Assembly: GCA_027600665.1 (NCBI GenBank)
Contig: JADGJL010000013.1
Coordinates: 62,001-126,000, forward strand
Origin: Irineochytrium annulatum
Lineage: Eukaryota > Chytridiomycota > Chytridiomycetes > Chytridiales > Chytridiaceae
Direction of reading: 5' to 3'
Length of the DNA: 64,000 nucleotides
Shown here: one piece after another, positions 34,856 to 45,189 of the stretch
Position numbering within the stretch: position 1 is the first letter of the stretch
How the letters are laid out: each line of letters begins with the position of its first letter
Position numbers and translations under genes: made by a program
The notes under the pieces: model-generated
The model's database searches: none
Told to the model about the DNA's origin: nothing
Seen by the model: only the letters and a program-made list of their open reading frames with translations

Positions 34856-35557
34856 ATGACTAGAGCGGTAATGTGGAAAAAGACGGATCAGTGGACATGG
34901 CGTGAGTTAATAGTATTGCTAACGCTGGAATTTGTATTTGTAATATTCGTGATTAAATACCCGATACAGTCCGGATATGAGGAGTGGTTGGATAATACCC
35001 TTTATTCTGGGACACTCACAGGGCTTACGATCGCAATTACACTGTTGACGGGACTGTATTTGGTTGCTTTGCGACCGAAGAAGCTGTCGTGGAGAGAGGT
35101 AGGCGTGAAGGGATTCCCCTTAAGGGATTGGTGGAGAATTGTACTGTGGCTCCTGCTTCTCATCATTTTAAGTGTGATGGCAGTATATCTCACCAGTTTT
35201 CTTGGAAATACGGTAGACAACAGCAAAACAGAGAGTCTGCAGCAAAATGTCACTCTTTTTACTATCGTTATCGGTATCGTTTCGGCTGGATTCGTGTCAC
35301 CTCTCTATGAGGAGATTTTTTACCGCGGGTTCATATATCGCTGGCTACGGACTCGTATCAGGATGAAATGGGCGATTGTGATTAGTGCTCTAATCTTTAC
35401 GCTTGCTCACTTTCCAACGATTAATGCCATGCCCGTGAATTTTATTAGTGGTGTTGTGTTTGCATGGACGTATGAGCGGACAGGATCGGTCGTGCCAGGC
35501 ATGATTGTTCACGGTGCGTTTAATACGATTGCCGTAGTGTTAACTGCAATGAGTTAG
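34856..35557 (+). CDS. CPBP-family intramembrane metalloprotease
   Basis: A 233-residue membrane protein with about six to seven helices and the CPBP/Abi motifs: EEIFYRGFIYRWL (Glu-Glu and Arg), a His in LAHFPTINA, and HGAFNTIAV in the last helix. These residues bind the metal of type II CAAX-prenyl-endopeptidase relatives; in bacteria such proteins act in bacteriocin self-protection and regulator activation. It is divergent from the MerR gene and shares its operator, so its expression is probably MerR-controlled. Confidence 0.88.
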   Translation: MTRAVMWKKTDQWTWRELIVLLTLEFVFVIFVIKYPIQSGYEEWLDNTLYSGTLTGLTIAITLLTGLYLVALRPKKLSWREVGVKGFPLRDWWRIVLWLLLLIILSVMAVYLTSFLGNTVDNSKTESLQQNVTLFTIVIGIVSAGFVSPLYEEIFYRGFIYRWLRTRIRMKWAIVISALIFTLAHFPTINAMPVNFISGVVFAWTYERTGSVVPGMIVHGAFNTIAVVLTAMS

Positions 35558-35725
35558 AATGATGATTATAGTATGGATACACATTGAAAAATGAGTATAT
35601 TAAATATGATTTGGTGTAATGCCAACACCTCAGCCACAAAAAATATCTGCCAAACGTAAAATGAGGATCGCATTAGCAGTTCCTTTTTTGCGGAATTAGC
35701 ATAATGCCTTACCAAAGAAATGATT

Positions 35726-35760
35726 ATCCGGTAATTCGATTACCGGATTTTTCGTTTTTT
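35726..35760 (+). terminator. intrinsic terminator after the CPBP gene
   Basis: ATCCGGTAAT and ATTACCGGAT form a perfect 10-bp stem around TCG, followed by TTTTCGTTTTTTTT. It lies ~170 bases after the gene; the stretch 35558-35725 shows nothing coding. Confidence 0.85.
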
Positions 35761-35849
35761 TTGTATGCCGCCAGAAGGGTATTCAAAGACAAGGCGCGGT
35801 GTTTATAATTTAACTATAAATAAAAAATAAAACAAATGAGGTGCTTACT

Positions 35850-36266
35850 ATGGGATGGTTCGGTAGAAAGAACAAACAGGAAGATGCGATTGCGAAAGCA
35901 GATAAAATGATGAATAAAGGGCTCACTGGCATGATGATGAAAGGTTTCGTATCCAAGGAACATCGGGAGGCGATCAACCAAAGTCTGGATTCGGCAAAAC
36001 AGGCACAATTGGCCGCGAGTGGTTCGCTTCCATTAACGGCAACAGCAACGGTGGTGACAATCACCGATACGGGCAAACTGATCAACTTTGATCCGATTGT
36101 TGTGCTTGTATTGGATGTGACAGAGACAAACGGTAACCAGTATCAGCGAACCTTGGAGACACTGGTGTCCAAAATGCAGATTCCACGGGTTGGAGATCGG
36201 GTAGGATTGGGTCAGAATCCAGCGAATCCGACTGAACTGATCTATATGGGTTTGTTGTCAATATAA
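35850..36266 (+). CDS. hypothetical protein with one copy of a beta-rich domain shared with the next gene
   Basis: A 138-residue soluble protein. After a charged helical N-terminus (EDAIAKADKMMNKGLTGMMM) comes a beta-rich domain (~56-135) with the pattern TATATVVTITDTGKLINFDP, a strand VVLVLDVTETNG, then VGDRVGLGQNPANPTELIYM. The same pattern occurs twice in the next gene product. GAGGTG precedes the ATG at 35850. Function unknown. Confidence 0.75.
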   Translation: MGWFGRKNKQEDAIAKADKMMNKGLTGMMMKGFVSKEHREAINQSLDSAKQAQLAASGSLPLTATATVVTITDTGKLINFDPIVVLVLDVTETNGNQYQRTLETLVSKMQIPRVGDRVGLGQNPANPTELIYMGLLSI

Positions 36267-36388
36267 AAGGGATTGGGTAAAAGAATGTGATAGCTATACA
36301 AAAAAATACGTATAACAACTGATCATAGACATAACGTTAGAGGTTTGGATAGAGATATGAAGAGAAGGATGAAGAGAGGGTGGGCCAT

Positions 36389-37183
36389 ATGGTAGGTTTT
36401 CTGAGATTGATTGGCGTATTAACTGTGTTTGGAGTGGGGTTCTCCCCATTTCTGGCACAGAAGATGTGGGATGATCCATTTATCATCATGCAAGCCTGGT
36501 GGTATAAACCGGCGATCTTTGCCGGGTTCGGGTTGATCTTTGTTCCTGCGATTTTGAGTAGTATTTTCGGCGTAGGTCGAGTCAAGACAGGTTTACCGGC
36601 AGTGGGTGTCATTAAGAGCATACAACAGACTGGCACGTATATTAATGAACAGCCGGAGGTTCGATTGGTTCTGACGGTGTCGCGTAAGGGGCGTGAGAAA
36701 TACGATACCGAGATGAAAACTGTTATTCCCCTGACATCCATGGCTCAGTTTCAGCCGGGCAGCTTCATTCCGTTAGTGGTCTCTGTGAAGGATGAACGCA
36801 AGGTAGGTCTTGATATGAAAGGACAGTTATCACAGGAGGATATGCAGCAACTGTTGAATGAAAAGATGGTACAACAAGGGGTATCCCCTGAGATGATGGA
36901 TATTGCACGAACAGGCGAAAAAGCAATGGCCAAGATTCTCGATGTCACTCCACTTGGCAATGGAGGCAGTAATAAGATCAAGCTTCAACTCAAACTCAGC
37001 ATAACCAAGACGAATGGTGAAACGTTCACTGTGACAACGCAAAAAGAAATTTTATCTACTGCGCTGCCGCAGGTGCAGCAGGGCCATATCATTAACGTCA
37101 TTTATTCAAGACAAGACCCGACAAAATTGGTGTTGGCATTGAATGTACAGGAGCGACAATTAAGTGACTTATTCTCATCCTGA
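36389..37183 (+). CDS. membrane-anchored protein with two copies of the same beta-rich domain
   Basis: A 264-residue protein with two N-terminal hydrophobic segments (LIGVLTVFGVGFSPFLAQ; PAIFAGFGLIFVPAILSSIF). Two repeats follow: residues ~65-145 (VGVIKSIQQTGTYINEQPEV, then PGSFIPLVVSV) and ~180-260 (AKILDVTPLGN, LQLKLSITKTNGETF, then GHIINVIYSRQDPTKLVLAL). Between them is an acidic helical linker (GQLSQEDMQQLLNEKMVQQG). The start at ATG 36389 follows AGAGGGTGGG. It lies 122 bases after the gene with a single copy of the domain; function unknown. Confidence 0.75.
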   Translation: MVGFLRLIGVLTVFGVGFSPFLAQKMWDDPFIIMQAWWYKPAIFAGFGLIFVPAILSSIFGVGRVKTGLPAVGVIKSIQQTGTYINEQPEVRLVLTVSRKGREKYDTEMKTVIPLTSMAQFQPGSFIPLVVSVKDERKVGLDMKGQLSQEDMQQLLNEKMVQQGVSPEMMDIARTGEKAMAKILDVTPLGNGGSNKIKLQLKLSITKTNGETFTVTTQKEILSTALPQVQQGHIINVIYSRQDPTKLVLALNVQERQLSDLFSS

Positions 37184-37196
37184 GGATATAGATAAT

Positions 37197-37240
37197 AAGG
37201 AGGTCGTACAGGTCATGGTTATGACGTGTACGACCTCCTT
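37197..37240. terminator. bidirectional terminator between convergent genes
   Basis: AAGGAGGTCGTACA and TGTACGACCTCCTT form a 14-bp stem, with an inner TCAT/ATGA pairing. Confidence 0.85.
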
Positions 37241-37283
37241 ATTACATTTGGTATGTAGAAGAGATGCAAACAACGTACTGCTT

Positions 37284-38099
37284 TCAGACAATACCAAGGC
37301 GCATGCGATAAGAAAAGAGTACTGTTCTGGATTGTCCGTCAAATACACGATTAGCCAGCGCTCTGAACTCATCGGCAGCTGTTAATAGTTCATCCGCTCC
37401 AAGTTTCAACGCCGTTTGCAAGCCGCCTTGGCTCAAGGCCAGGTTCACGTATCGGTCTGCATCAAAGGTCTCGTGGTGATGAAACACGATTTCCCGCACA
37501 TATCGGAAGAGACCGGACTCCTGAATTTGCTGCAAATGCCCATCCTTGCTCCATTTGTGTGCCTGACTATTCTGGGGAGCCAGACTGGCTGCCCGTTGAT
37601 CTGCTTCCTTATTCAGCTTCAGATAAGCTTGTTCTAACTGCCAGTCTAACATTGGCGGCCAGTCACAATCATAGGCAGCAAATATGCCGCCTGTACGGAG
37701 TACACGTGCAAACTCGCGTAGTGTAGGTTGCGGCTCCATCCAGTGAAATGATTGGGAGCAGGTAAGCACATCCACACTGCCATCTGGTAATCCAAGGTCG
37801 TGAGACAAGCCGGACACAAACCGCAGGTTATCCGGCTTCCCGGCAGATTCCCACTTGGATTCTGCTACAGACCTCATGTCATCGCTGGGTTCGAAGCCGA
37901 TGATGCGTTCTGCCTGATTCAGCCAGATCCACGAGGATAAGCCGGTGCCACAGCCAACATCTGCGACCATGCGCGGTGTGCTTCCAAGATATGTCGTTAG
38001 AATATCCACCACTTCAGTGGGAGCAGCTGGTCGGTTCTGATCGTATAACGTACCAAAACCTTTGAAACGTTCCACATTGTTGCGTCTAATGTCTTGCAT
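37284..38099 (-). CDS. class I SAM-dependent methyltransferase
   Basis: A 271-residue Methyltransf_11-type enzyme. Motif I is VADVGCGTGLSSW; the acidic residue after strand 2 is in IIGFEPSDDM; motif post-II lies in DVLTCSQSFHWMEP. The substrate cannot be told from sequence; the SQSFHW run is common in trans-aconitate or UbiE-like methyltransferases of bacteria. GAAGGAGG precedes the ATG (minus strand). It lies 3' of a WYL regulator in the opposite-reading pair but is separately spaced by ~70 bases. Confidence 0.88.
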   Translation of the reverse strand: MQDIRRNNVERFKGFGTLYDQNRPAAPTEVVDILTTYLGSTPRMVADVGCGTGLSSWIWLNQAERIIGFEPSDDMRSVAESKWESAGKPDNLRFVSGLSHDLGLPDGSVDVLTCSQSFHWMEPQPTLREFARVLRTGGIFAAYDCDWPPMLDWQLEQAYLKLNKEADQRAASLAPQNSQAHKWSKDGHLQQIQESGLFRYVREIVFHHHETFDADRYVNLALSQGGLQTALKLGADELLTAADEFRALANRVFDGQSRTVLFSYRMRLGIV

Positions 38100-38172
38100 G
38101 GATAAACCTCCTTCGGTCAGATGGATGACGGAGAGTCAGCTGTGATTAAAAGTTGTATAGGCCTATATTATA

Positions 38173-39111
38173 TCATTCATTGTTGGGAAGGTTGTTCATG
38201 ACATGCTGTAAATGTTCAACGGCTTGGATATGGCGTCTGAGCAATTCCTGTCCAACATGTACAGGCTCGATTACGGTCAACTCTGAACCGAACGATAGCA
38301 GGAAGGAGTAGAGCCATTCCCCTACATTTAATTCGAGAGACACACGGAGCCTGCCATCAGGCTCTTTTTTAACGAGGGACGGTTCGAAAAAATCATACAC
38401 CCGGTATGCAATATTATTGGTGAACAAGAGCGTCAGAGGAGTCAGGACAGGAGCTGCCTCTGATTCAGGGTAGGCTGACCCCACATCAACAGGATCGAGT
38501 TTTCTCGTTAGAAAGGTCAATTGGGTGATCCGTTTCATCTTGAATGTCTCGAATTCTTTCCGTTCAGGATCATCATGAATATATCCTCTGAAGTACCATG
38601 TACTGTTCTTGAATATAAGCTTCTGAGGTTCCACTGTTGGAACACTCTTCTCTCCATCCGAATTAACATAGTGGAACGTAATCAGTTGATTGGTTAATAT
38701 GGCTTGTTTCACTTGATTAAAAAGTTCTCTCTCTTGCAGGGGAATGCTGCCCCATGGTGAGAAATTGAACTCGATCCAATCCAGCTTGTGATCAAACAGG
38801 GCGGTCAGCCGTTGCAGCATATGAGCACTATTCAGGTGTGGGATTGCACTGATGCTGTATAGTCCCATCAAAATTTCGTTCTGGTCTTCTTCCGACAGCA
38901 GGGACTTGTCCATGACATAGTTGTCCATGAGATGAATGCCGCCATGCTTGCCGGTCGTCGTATAGACGGGGATGCCCGCAGCGCTCAGCCGGTCGATATC
39001 ACGGTACACCGTACGTACCGAAATCTCGAACATACGGGCGAGTTCGGGTGCAGTGGCTTTCTTTTTCTCCAATAACAAAAGCAACATTCGAAATAATCGG
39101 TTATTTTCCAT
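38173..39111 (-). CDS. YafY-type HTH_11/WYL-domain transcriptional regulator
   Basis: A 312-residue regulator: winged helix (LFRMLLLLLEKKKATAPELA, then SVRTVYRDIDRLSAAGIPVY), GKHGGIHL wing, a WYL domain (~135-210; EPQKLIFKNSTWYFRGYIHD) and a C-terminal WCX-type region. The ATG at 39111 lacks a Shine-Dalgarno site, but TATAAT lies 6 bases upstream on the minus strand with an extended -10 TGG, so the message may be leaderless. It is divergent from a 6-phospho-beta-glucosidase gene 272 bases away. Confidence 0.85.
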   Translation of the reverse strand: MENNRLFRMLLLLLEKKKATAPELARMFEISVRTVYRDIDRLSAAGIPVYTTTGKHGGIHLMDNYVMDKSLLSEEDQNEILMGLYSISAIPHLNSAHMLQRLTALFDHKLDWIEFNFSPWGSIPLQERELFNQVKQAILTNQLITFHYVNSDGEKSVPTVEPQKLIFKNSTWYFRGYIHDDPERKEFETFKMKRITQLTFLTRKLDPVDVGSAYPESEAAPVLTPLTLLFTNNIAYRVYDFFEPSLVKKEPDGRLRVSLELNVGEWLYSFLLSFGSELTVIEPVHVGQELLRRHIQAVEHLQHVMNNLPNNE

Positions 39112-39117
39112 GCTCTG

Positions 39118-39141
39118 ATTATACCATGACAATAGGTGTCA
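39118..39141 (-). promoter_or_regulatory. extended -10 promoter with overlapping TGACA-TGTCA dyad
   Basis: On the minus strand TGGTATAAT (core at 39118-39123) is directly preceded by TGACA-CCTAT-TGTCA (39127-39141), a perfect 5-5-5 dyad placed to block RNA polymerase. Autorepression by the WYL regulator is the simplest reading. Confidence 0.5.
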
Positions 39142-39249
39142 GGGTATGGGTGGTACACTGGTTACATAGTCTTACGAAGACATTTTGACTCAGTCTTATA
39201 ACTTGTTCTTCATTTATTGCGAAGTAGTTAAGGGGACGATATCGATTCT

Positions 39250-40817
<1,568 letters not shown>

Positions 40818-40834
40818 TTTGGTATAAAATCAAT

Positions 40835-40870
40835 ACCCGCTTGTTCCTTGAATAGGACAGGCGGGTTCTT
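40835..40870 (+). terminator. intrinsic terminator of the GH1 gene
   Basis: ACCCGC (40835-40840) and GCGGGT (40861-40866) with inner TGT/ACA and CCT/AGG pairing; TTCTTGT follows. Confidence 0.75.
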
Positions 40871-40922
40871 GTAGGTTCTGAACTCGTTCAGGATGGATTC
40901 AGGATCAAATATAAGAATATAA

Positions 40923-40963
40923 AAATACCCGGCAATCCTTAAGTTAAGGAAAGCCGGGTATTT
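40923..40963. terminator. bidirectional terminator between GH1 and PAP2 genes
   Basis: AAATACCCGGC and GCCGGGTATTT form an 11-bp stem with inner TCCTTAA/TTAAGGA; A and T runs flank it on both sides. Confidence 0.85.
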
Positions 40964-40986
40964 CCATATGCATGCGCTCGTAGAGA

Positions 40987-41652
40987 CTATGCCAGTCTTC
41001 TGCTGTGCAGTTGGGACATACGCTCCAGATGCCGCTGGTAAAACCATATGCAAGCGGAGAGCCAGCAACCACTCAAGAAATATCCACCGACGATATCACT
41101 TGGATAGTGCACACCCAAGTAGATACGACTTATGCCAATGGTCAGTATAAAGACTGCACTGGCCATGATCATCAGTACACGTCCGGTGACGGTGGGTACA
41201 TGTTTCCAGATGAGAAAGGCCAGTCCACCATACAGGCTAAATGCAGCCATGGAATGTCCACTGGGGAAGCTATAGCCGCTCACTTCAATAATTCGGTTAA
41301 TGGTAGGTCTGGCACGTTGGAATACCAGCTTGAGCAATGCATTTAACAGGGTTGAACCGGCGAGTACACAAGCGAGGAAGAGTAGTTCGCGTTTGTGTCG
41401 CAGCCAAACGTATAACACAATCATGGCAATGATTGTAATGAAAACTACAGGCATTTCACTGCCGATCCAGGTGAAAAACTGCATGAATTGTGTCATGCCA
41501 GGGGATTCCAACCCCTGAATCCAGCCGATCAGCGTATCATCAAATCGATGAATCTGGTTATCGCTGATGGATAGGGCGATGCTTATAAAGGCGATCATGC
41601 ATAACGCTGCAACGAGCAGCATGAATGAGAAGTTCTTTTTCCAGTTGTGCAT
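40987..41652 (-). CDS. PAP2-family membrane phosphatase
   Basis: About 221 residues and six membrane helices. The three acid-phosphatase motifs are visible: KLVFQRARP, SFPSGHS and SRIYLGVHYPSDIVGG. Such enzymes dephosphorylate undecaprenyl-pyrophosphate or phosphatidylglycerophosphate at the outer membrane face. GGAGG lies 13 bases before the ATG at 41652 (10 before a TTG at 41655), so the start is one of these and not the ATG at 41715. Confidence 0.9.
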   Translation of the reverse strand: MHNWKKNFSFMLLVAALCMIAFISIALSISDNQIHRFDDTLIGWIQGLESPGMTQFMQFFTWIGSEMPVVFITIIAMIVLYVWLRHKRELLFLACVLAGSTLLNALLKLVFQRARPTINRIIEVSGYSFPSGHSMAAFSLYGGLAFLIWKHVPTVTGRVLMIMASAVFILTIGISRIYLGVHYPSDIVGGYFLSGCWLSACIWFYQRHLERMSQLHSRRLA

Positions 41653-41824
41653 CAAATGTTGAGATCCTCCGTGAACGTTAATTTCGTATGTGGGCTCCTT
41701 GCGTATGTTGGACATAACGATATTTGTATTGTGCTATAATTTTACAATAATTATAGCAGCAATAAAAATATGTAACCTTTACAACGTTTGTTCAAGCAGA
41801 GAATGTAGGAGGGGAGCGGTCGGA

Positions 41825-42400
41825 ATGAAACAACGGTTGGTGATGTGCATGTTGGTCTTACTGTTGGTTACGTCGGGGTTAGCTCTATTTTCCGGAGAGA
41901 AAGTGTATGCTTGCAGTTGTGTGGAGAGTGGTGTCCAAGAGAGATTGAAGACAAACACAACTGTATTTACAGGAGAAGTGGTAAAGAAAGGACCATCGCA
42001 GCAATCGAAGAATGATGGCATGTTAAGAGAGTATACCTTTGATGTAGATACGGCATGGAAGGGGGTTAACGCCAAAAAGATGAAAATCATCGCGAGTGAC
42101 GGTGGGTCTGAATCATGTGGTATTCAATTCGAAAAGAATCAGTCCTACCTGATCTATGCGTATCAATCTGAACTGGATCAAAAGCTGCATACGAATCTGT
42201 GCAGTCGCAATGTTCTTGTGGAACAAGCCGGAGATGACTTGAAATTGCTGGGCGCAGGCAAGGTTGTAAGTAAAGAAGATTTTGGAGAAACCAGTGATGG
42301 CGGGCGAAGTGGACCTGTCTATCTTATCTTATACGGTACAGTCATTTTATTAGCAGCATTGGCAGTCGTGTGGTTTTGGAGACGAAAGAAAAGAATCTGA
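41825..42400 (+). CDS. secreted TIMP/NTR-like domain protein with C-terminal anchor
   Basis: A 191-residue protein: signal peptide (RLVMCMLVLLLVTSGLALFS, cleavage near VYA), then CSCVESGVQERLKTNTTVFT with a C-x-C at the new N-terminus, as in the netrin/TIMP-like fold. Further Cys residues occur in SESCGIQF and LCSRN, and may form disulfides with the first two. It ends with a membrane helix (VYLILYGTVILLAALAVVWF) and WRRKKR, so it is held at the cell surface. AGGAGGGGAG precedes the ATG at 41825. In bacteria the role of this family is unknown. Confidence 0.75.
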   Translation: MKQRLVMCMLVLLLVTSGLALFSGEKVYACSCVESGVQERLKTNTTVFTGEVVKKGPSQQSKNDGMLREYTFDVDTAWKGVNAKKMKIIASDGGSESCGIQFEKNQSYLIYAYQSELDQKLHTNLCSRNVLVEQAGDDLKLLGAGKVVSKEDFGETSDGGRSGPVYLILYGTVILLAALAVVWFWRRKKRI

Positions 42401-42423
42401 TTGCCCAAGGACGGAAAGAACCT

Positions 42424-42580
42424 GAAGAAGCGAAGCGTTCGCCTAAAAGTTTTCTGAAAGAAAGCTGCATCGAAAGCGTAGGCTATCCCCGGATTTTACC
42501 TTTATAATAAGGGATCAAAAAAATCTGGGGATAACAGTGATCAGAAGGTTACTCTGTCATCGGAGTGGCCAGTGTAAATA
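42424..42580. repeat. dispersed repeat, copy B (long)
   Basis: GAAGAAGCGAAGCGTTCGCC (42424) and GGGGATAACAGTGATCAGAA (42527) match copy A at 39250-39320; the ~80 bases between them are absent there. It fills the space between two convergent genes (42401-42588), where no terminator hairpin is obvious. Confidence 0.5.
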
Positions 42581-42588
42581 TTCTGTAG

Positions 42589-43374
42589 TTAATTTTTATA
42601 GTTCAGCTGCAACATGTATTCATAAGCTGTGACGCCAAATACCCGTTTGAAATGCCGGTTCAGATGGGTCAGATCCACGAATCCGCAATCGGCAACAGCA
42701 GCGTAGACGTCCTTCTGCATTTCGATGGACTGACGGGCACGCTCCACCTTGCAGTTTAAGAAAAACTGGTAGGGAGAAATACCTGCTTGTGACTTGAATT
42801 CACGGATAAATTGAAACTTGGACATGCCAAATTCGGCGCTCAGGTTGTCCAGCTTGAGCACATCTTCGGTGCTGCAAAACATCATTTCCTTAGCTTTTCG
42901 AACCAGGCTGTCCTGAGGCACCCAGAGCTTGGGATGCATCTCCTTCTGAGCCAGAAGGTGAACCAGATCGAAGACCCGTTCGCTGCACTCGGCTTCGTCC
43001 TGTCTGTGCTGAACGGCATCGTTCAGCATCAGGATCTTCCGTGCAAGCTCGGGATCATAGACGATGGGATTTCCAAAACGCAATTCCTTTTTGCCTATAA
43101 TCTCCTCTACCAAATCCGGCTTCAGATACAGCATCACGTAATCAATGCCTTCTCTATCATAGGAGCTACCATCATGGGACTGCTCACGATTGAACAACAT
43201 GACACCATTTTGGTGAGATGCCTGATATTGTCCGTCCAGGTTGTATTGCTGAATGCCGCGCAGGGTTACGCCAACCGCGTACTCTTCGTGGCAATGTTTT
43301 TTGTATGCAAAATCAGTAAAGCTGGCGGATAGTGCCAGCACGTCTTGTGACTTTTTATAGTTGAACCGTTCCAT
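42589..43374 (-). CDS. AraC-family transcriptional regulator
   Basis: A 261-residue regulator with an N-terminal cupin-like sensor (~10-100; HCHEEYAVGVTLRGIQQYNL) and a C-terminal double helix-turn-helix (~165-260; LSAEFGMSKFQFIREFKSQA, then CGFVDLTHLNRHFKRVFGVT). GGGAGGTG supports the ATG at 43374. It follows the LysE gene by 19 bases on the same strand; AraC-LysE pairs of this type usually control amino-acid export. Confidence 0.9.
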   Translation of the reverse strand: MERFNYKKSQDVLALSASFTDFAYKKHCHEEYAVGVTLRGIQQYNLDGQYQASHQNGVMLFNREQSHDGSSYDREGIDYVMLYLKPDLVEEIIGKKELRFGNPIVYDPELARKILMLNDAVQHRQDEAECSERVFDLVHLLAQKEMHPKLWVPQDSLVRKAKEMMFCSTEDVLKLDNLSAEFGMSKFQFIREFKSQAGISPYQFFLNCKVERARQSIEMQKDVYAAVADCGFVDLTHLNRHFKRVFGVTAYEYMLQLNYKN

Positions 43375-43393
43375 GCAGCACACCTCCCAAGCT

Positions 43394-43975
43394 TTAGATC
43401 AATCCGGATACTATAATGGCTGAGTATAACAAAAAAAGGGCCATGAGAATACTCAGTAATTTTTGGTGGCGATTCAGCAACGTTCTGAAAACCGTGCCAA
43501 AAACAACCCAACTGGAGTAGGCCAGAAAACCTATGAAGGTAATGAGCAATACGAACAGGAACGATGAAAATGAGCTGTGGTAAAAGGGCAATACATAGCT
43601 TGGAAGGACTGTGAAGGTAAACAAGACCACCTTGGGATTGACAAATTGCATAATAAAACCGTTCCCAAATCCGGTAACTTGGGTTGGTGCATCCTCAGTG
43701 GTACCCATCTTGTAGATCTGATAGGCCAGATATACCATATAGATGCCGCCGACAATCTGCATCACCTTCAGAATTCCGGGCAACACGTCGGCAAGAAGAT
43801 GATTAAGGAAAGCTGATGCGGTAAGCAGCAGGCCAAATGCCAGCGTAGCTCCCCACACATAGTTCATCGTTTGTCGCGCGCCCACCTTCTGGGTGGATGA
43901 TAGAATGACGATATTGCTAGGCCCGGGGGTAAAGGTGACGACGATGCAATAGATTAAAAAAGATGCAATATTCAT
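43394..43975 (-). CDS. LysE-family amino-acid exporter
   Basis: A 193-residue membrane protein with six hydrophobic helices. FTPGPSNIVILSSTQKVGAR near the N-terminus is the LysE/RhtB signature, and GFGNGFIMQFVNPKVVLFT follows the central loop. It should export amino acids or analogues. It is the first gene of a two-gene unit with the AraC regulator. Confidence 0.92.
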   Translation of the reverse strand: MNIASFLIYCIVVTFTPGPSNIVILSSTQKVGARQTMNYVWGATLAFGLLLTASAFLNHLLADVLPGILKVMQIVGGIYMVYLAYQIYKMGTTEDAPTQVTGFGNGFIMQFVNPKVVLFTFTVLPSYVLPFYHSSFSSFLFVLLITFIGFLAYSSWVVFGTVFRTLLNRHQKLLSILMALFLLYSAIIVSGLI

Positions 43976-44178
43976 GACGAAGCGCTCCTCTGGTTGTAGT
44001 CTAGTTCCATGATCATACGTCCAGAGCGAAAAACCATATAGTACATTATTGCAGCAGGTACATGGATAGCAGCACGGGCTTCCGTTTAAAAGATAAGGGG
44101 TAGTTTTCTTTTTGAATGATTGCGTTTACAATTTAGACGGAGCATAGGATGATCAGACCACTTGAGGAAGTGAACGTA

Positions 44179-45189
44179 ATGAAGAAAATGCTGCTAGTCT
44201 ATATTTTGCTAATCTCGGCATTTGCGCTGTATGTGTTGAGATTCGAATATACCAGTCAGGTTAACAGTTCATGGGAGGACCGGGGGCTGCGCGGTGATAT
44301 CGGAGAGACGTATATCATGATTACATTCCAGTCCGGGCTGGAGTATTGGAAGAGCCCGCTTAAAGGATTCGAGGATGCCGCGGATGCGCTTGGAGTGACC
44401 GTAGAATATCGCGGAGCTACCCGGTATGATGCGAAGGAGCAGACGATGGTGATCGAGCAGGCCATCGCTCGTAAACCCGCGGGCATTGCCATATCTGCGA
44501 TCGATCCCCAATCGCTAGTTCCAGCGATTAACAAGGCAGTCGATGCAGATATCCCTGTTGTATTATTTGATGCGGATGCACCCGATAGCCAGGCCTATTC
44601 ATTTCTGGGGACAGATAACTACAAGTCCGGTGTAATGGCCGCTGATAAAATGGCTGAACTGCTGGGGCGTGAAGGAGAGGTTGCGGTATTAACCTTGCCT
44701 GGACAACAGAATCATGAAGAACGAACGAAAGGCTTCCGCGATACGATCGAGGAGAGATATCCTTCCATGCAGGTCGTTGAAGTTGCAGATGGGCACGGTG
44801 ATGCGATGGTGTCCAGAGACGAAACACTGAGAATGATGAAGGAACGTCCGGAACTGGCGGGTATTTTTGTGACTGAAGCCACCGGAGGAGCAGGAGCGGG
44901 AGAAGCGGTTCAAACTGCCGGGGGCAGCAGACATCCTATGCAGATTATTTCATTTGATACGAATAAGGCTACATTGGATATGATCAAGAACGGGACGATC
45001 TCGGCTACAATTGCACAGGGAACCTGGAATATGGGGTATTGGTCACTTCAATATTTGTTCCATCTGCATCACCAGTTGACGGTTCCTGCTCCATCGGCAT
45101 CCGGTGAAAATGCACCGCTTCCCGTGATGGTGGACACGGGGATCTCTGTCGTGACACGTTCAAATGTGGATGATTACTATGCCAAATAA
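44179..45189 (+). CDS. membrane-anchored sugar-binding protein, probable sensory partner of the kinase
   Basis: A 336-residue periplasmic-binding-protein (Peripla_BP_4, ribose type). The N-terminus is a hydrophobic helix (MLLVYILLISAFALYVL) without lipobox, so it stays as an uncleaved anchor or is released. The fold is clear in GFEDAADALGVTVEY, AISAIDPQSLVPAINKAVDA, IPVVLFDADAP and FLGTDNYKSGVMAADKMAEL. Its end overlaps the kinase gene start by 11 bases, which suggests that it presents ligand to the kinase rather than to a transporter. GAGGAAGTG favours the ATG at 44179. Confidence 0.85.
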   Translation: MKKMLLVYILLISAFALYVLRFEYTSQVNSSWEDRGLRGDIGETYIMITFQSGLEYWKSPLKGFEDAADALGVTVEYRGATRYDAKEQTMVIEQAIARKPAGIAISAIDPQSLVPAINKAVDADIPVVLFDADAPDSQAYSFLGTDNYKSGVMAADKMAELLGREGEVAVLTLPGQQNHEERTKGFRDTIEERYPSMQVVEVADGHGDAMVSRDETLRMMKERPELAGIFVTEATGGAGAGEAVQTAGGSRHPMQIISFDTNKATLDMIKNGTISATIAQGTWNMGYWSLQYLFHLHHQLTVPAPSASGENAPLPVMVDTGISVVTRSNVDDYYAK

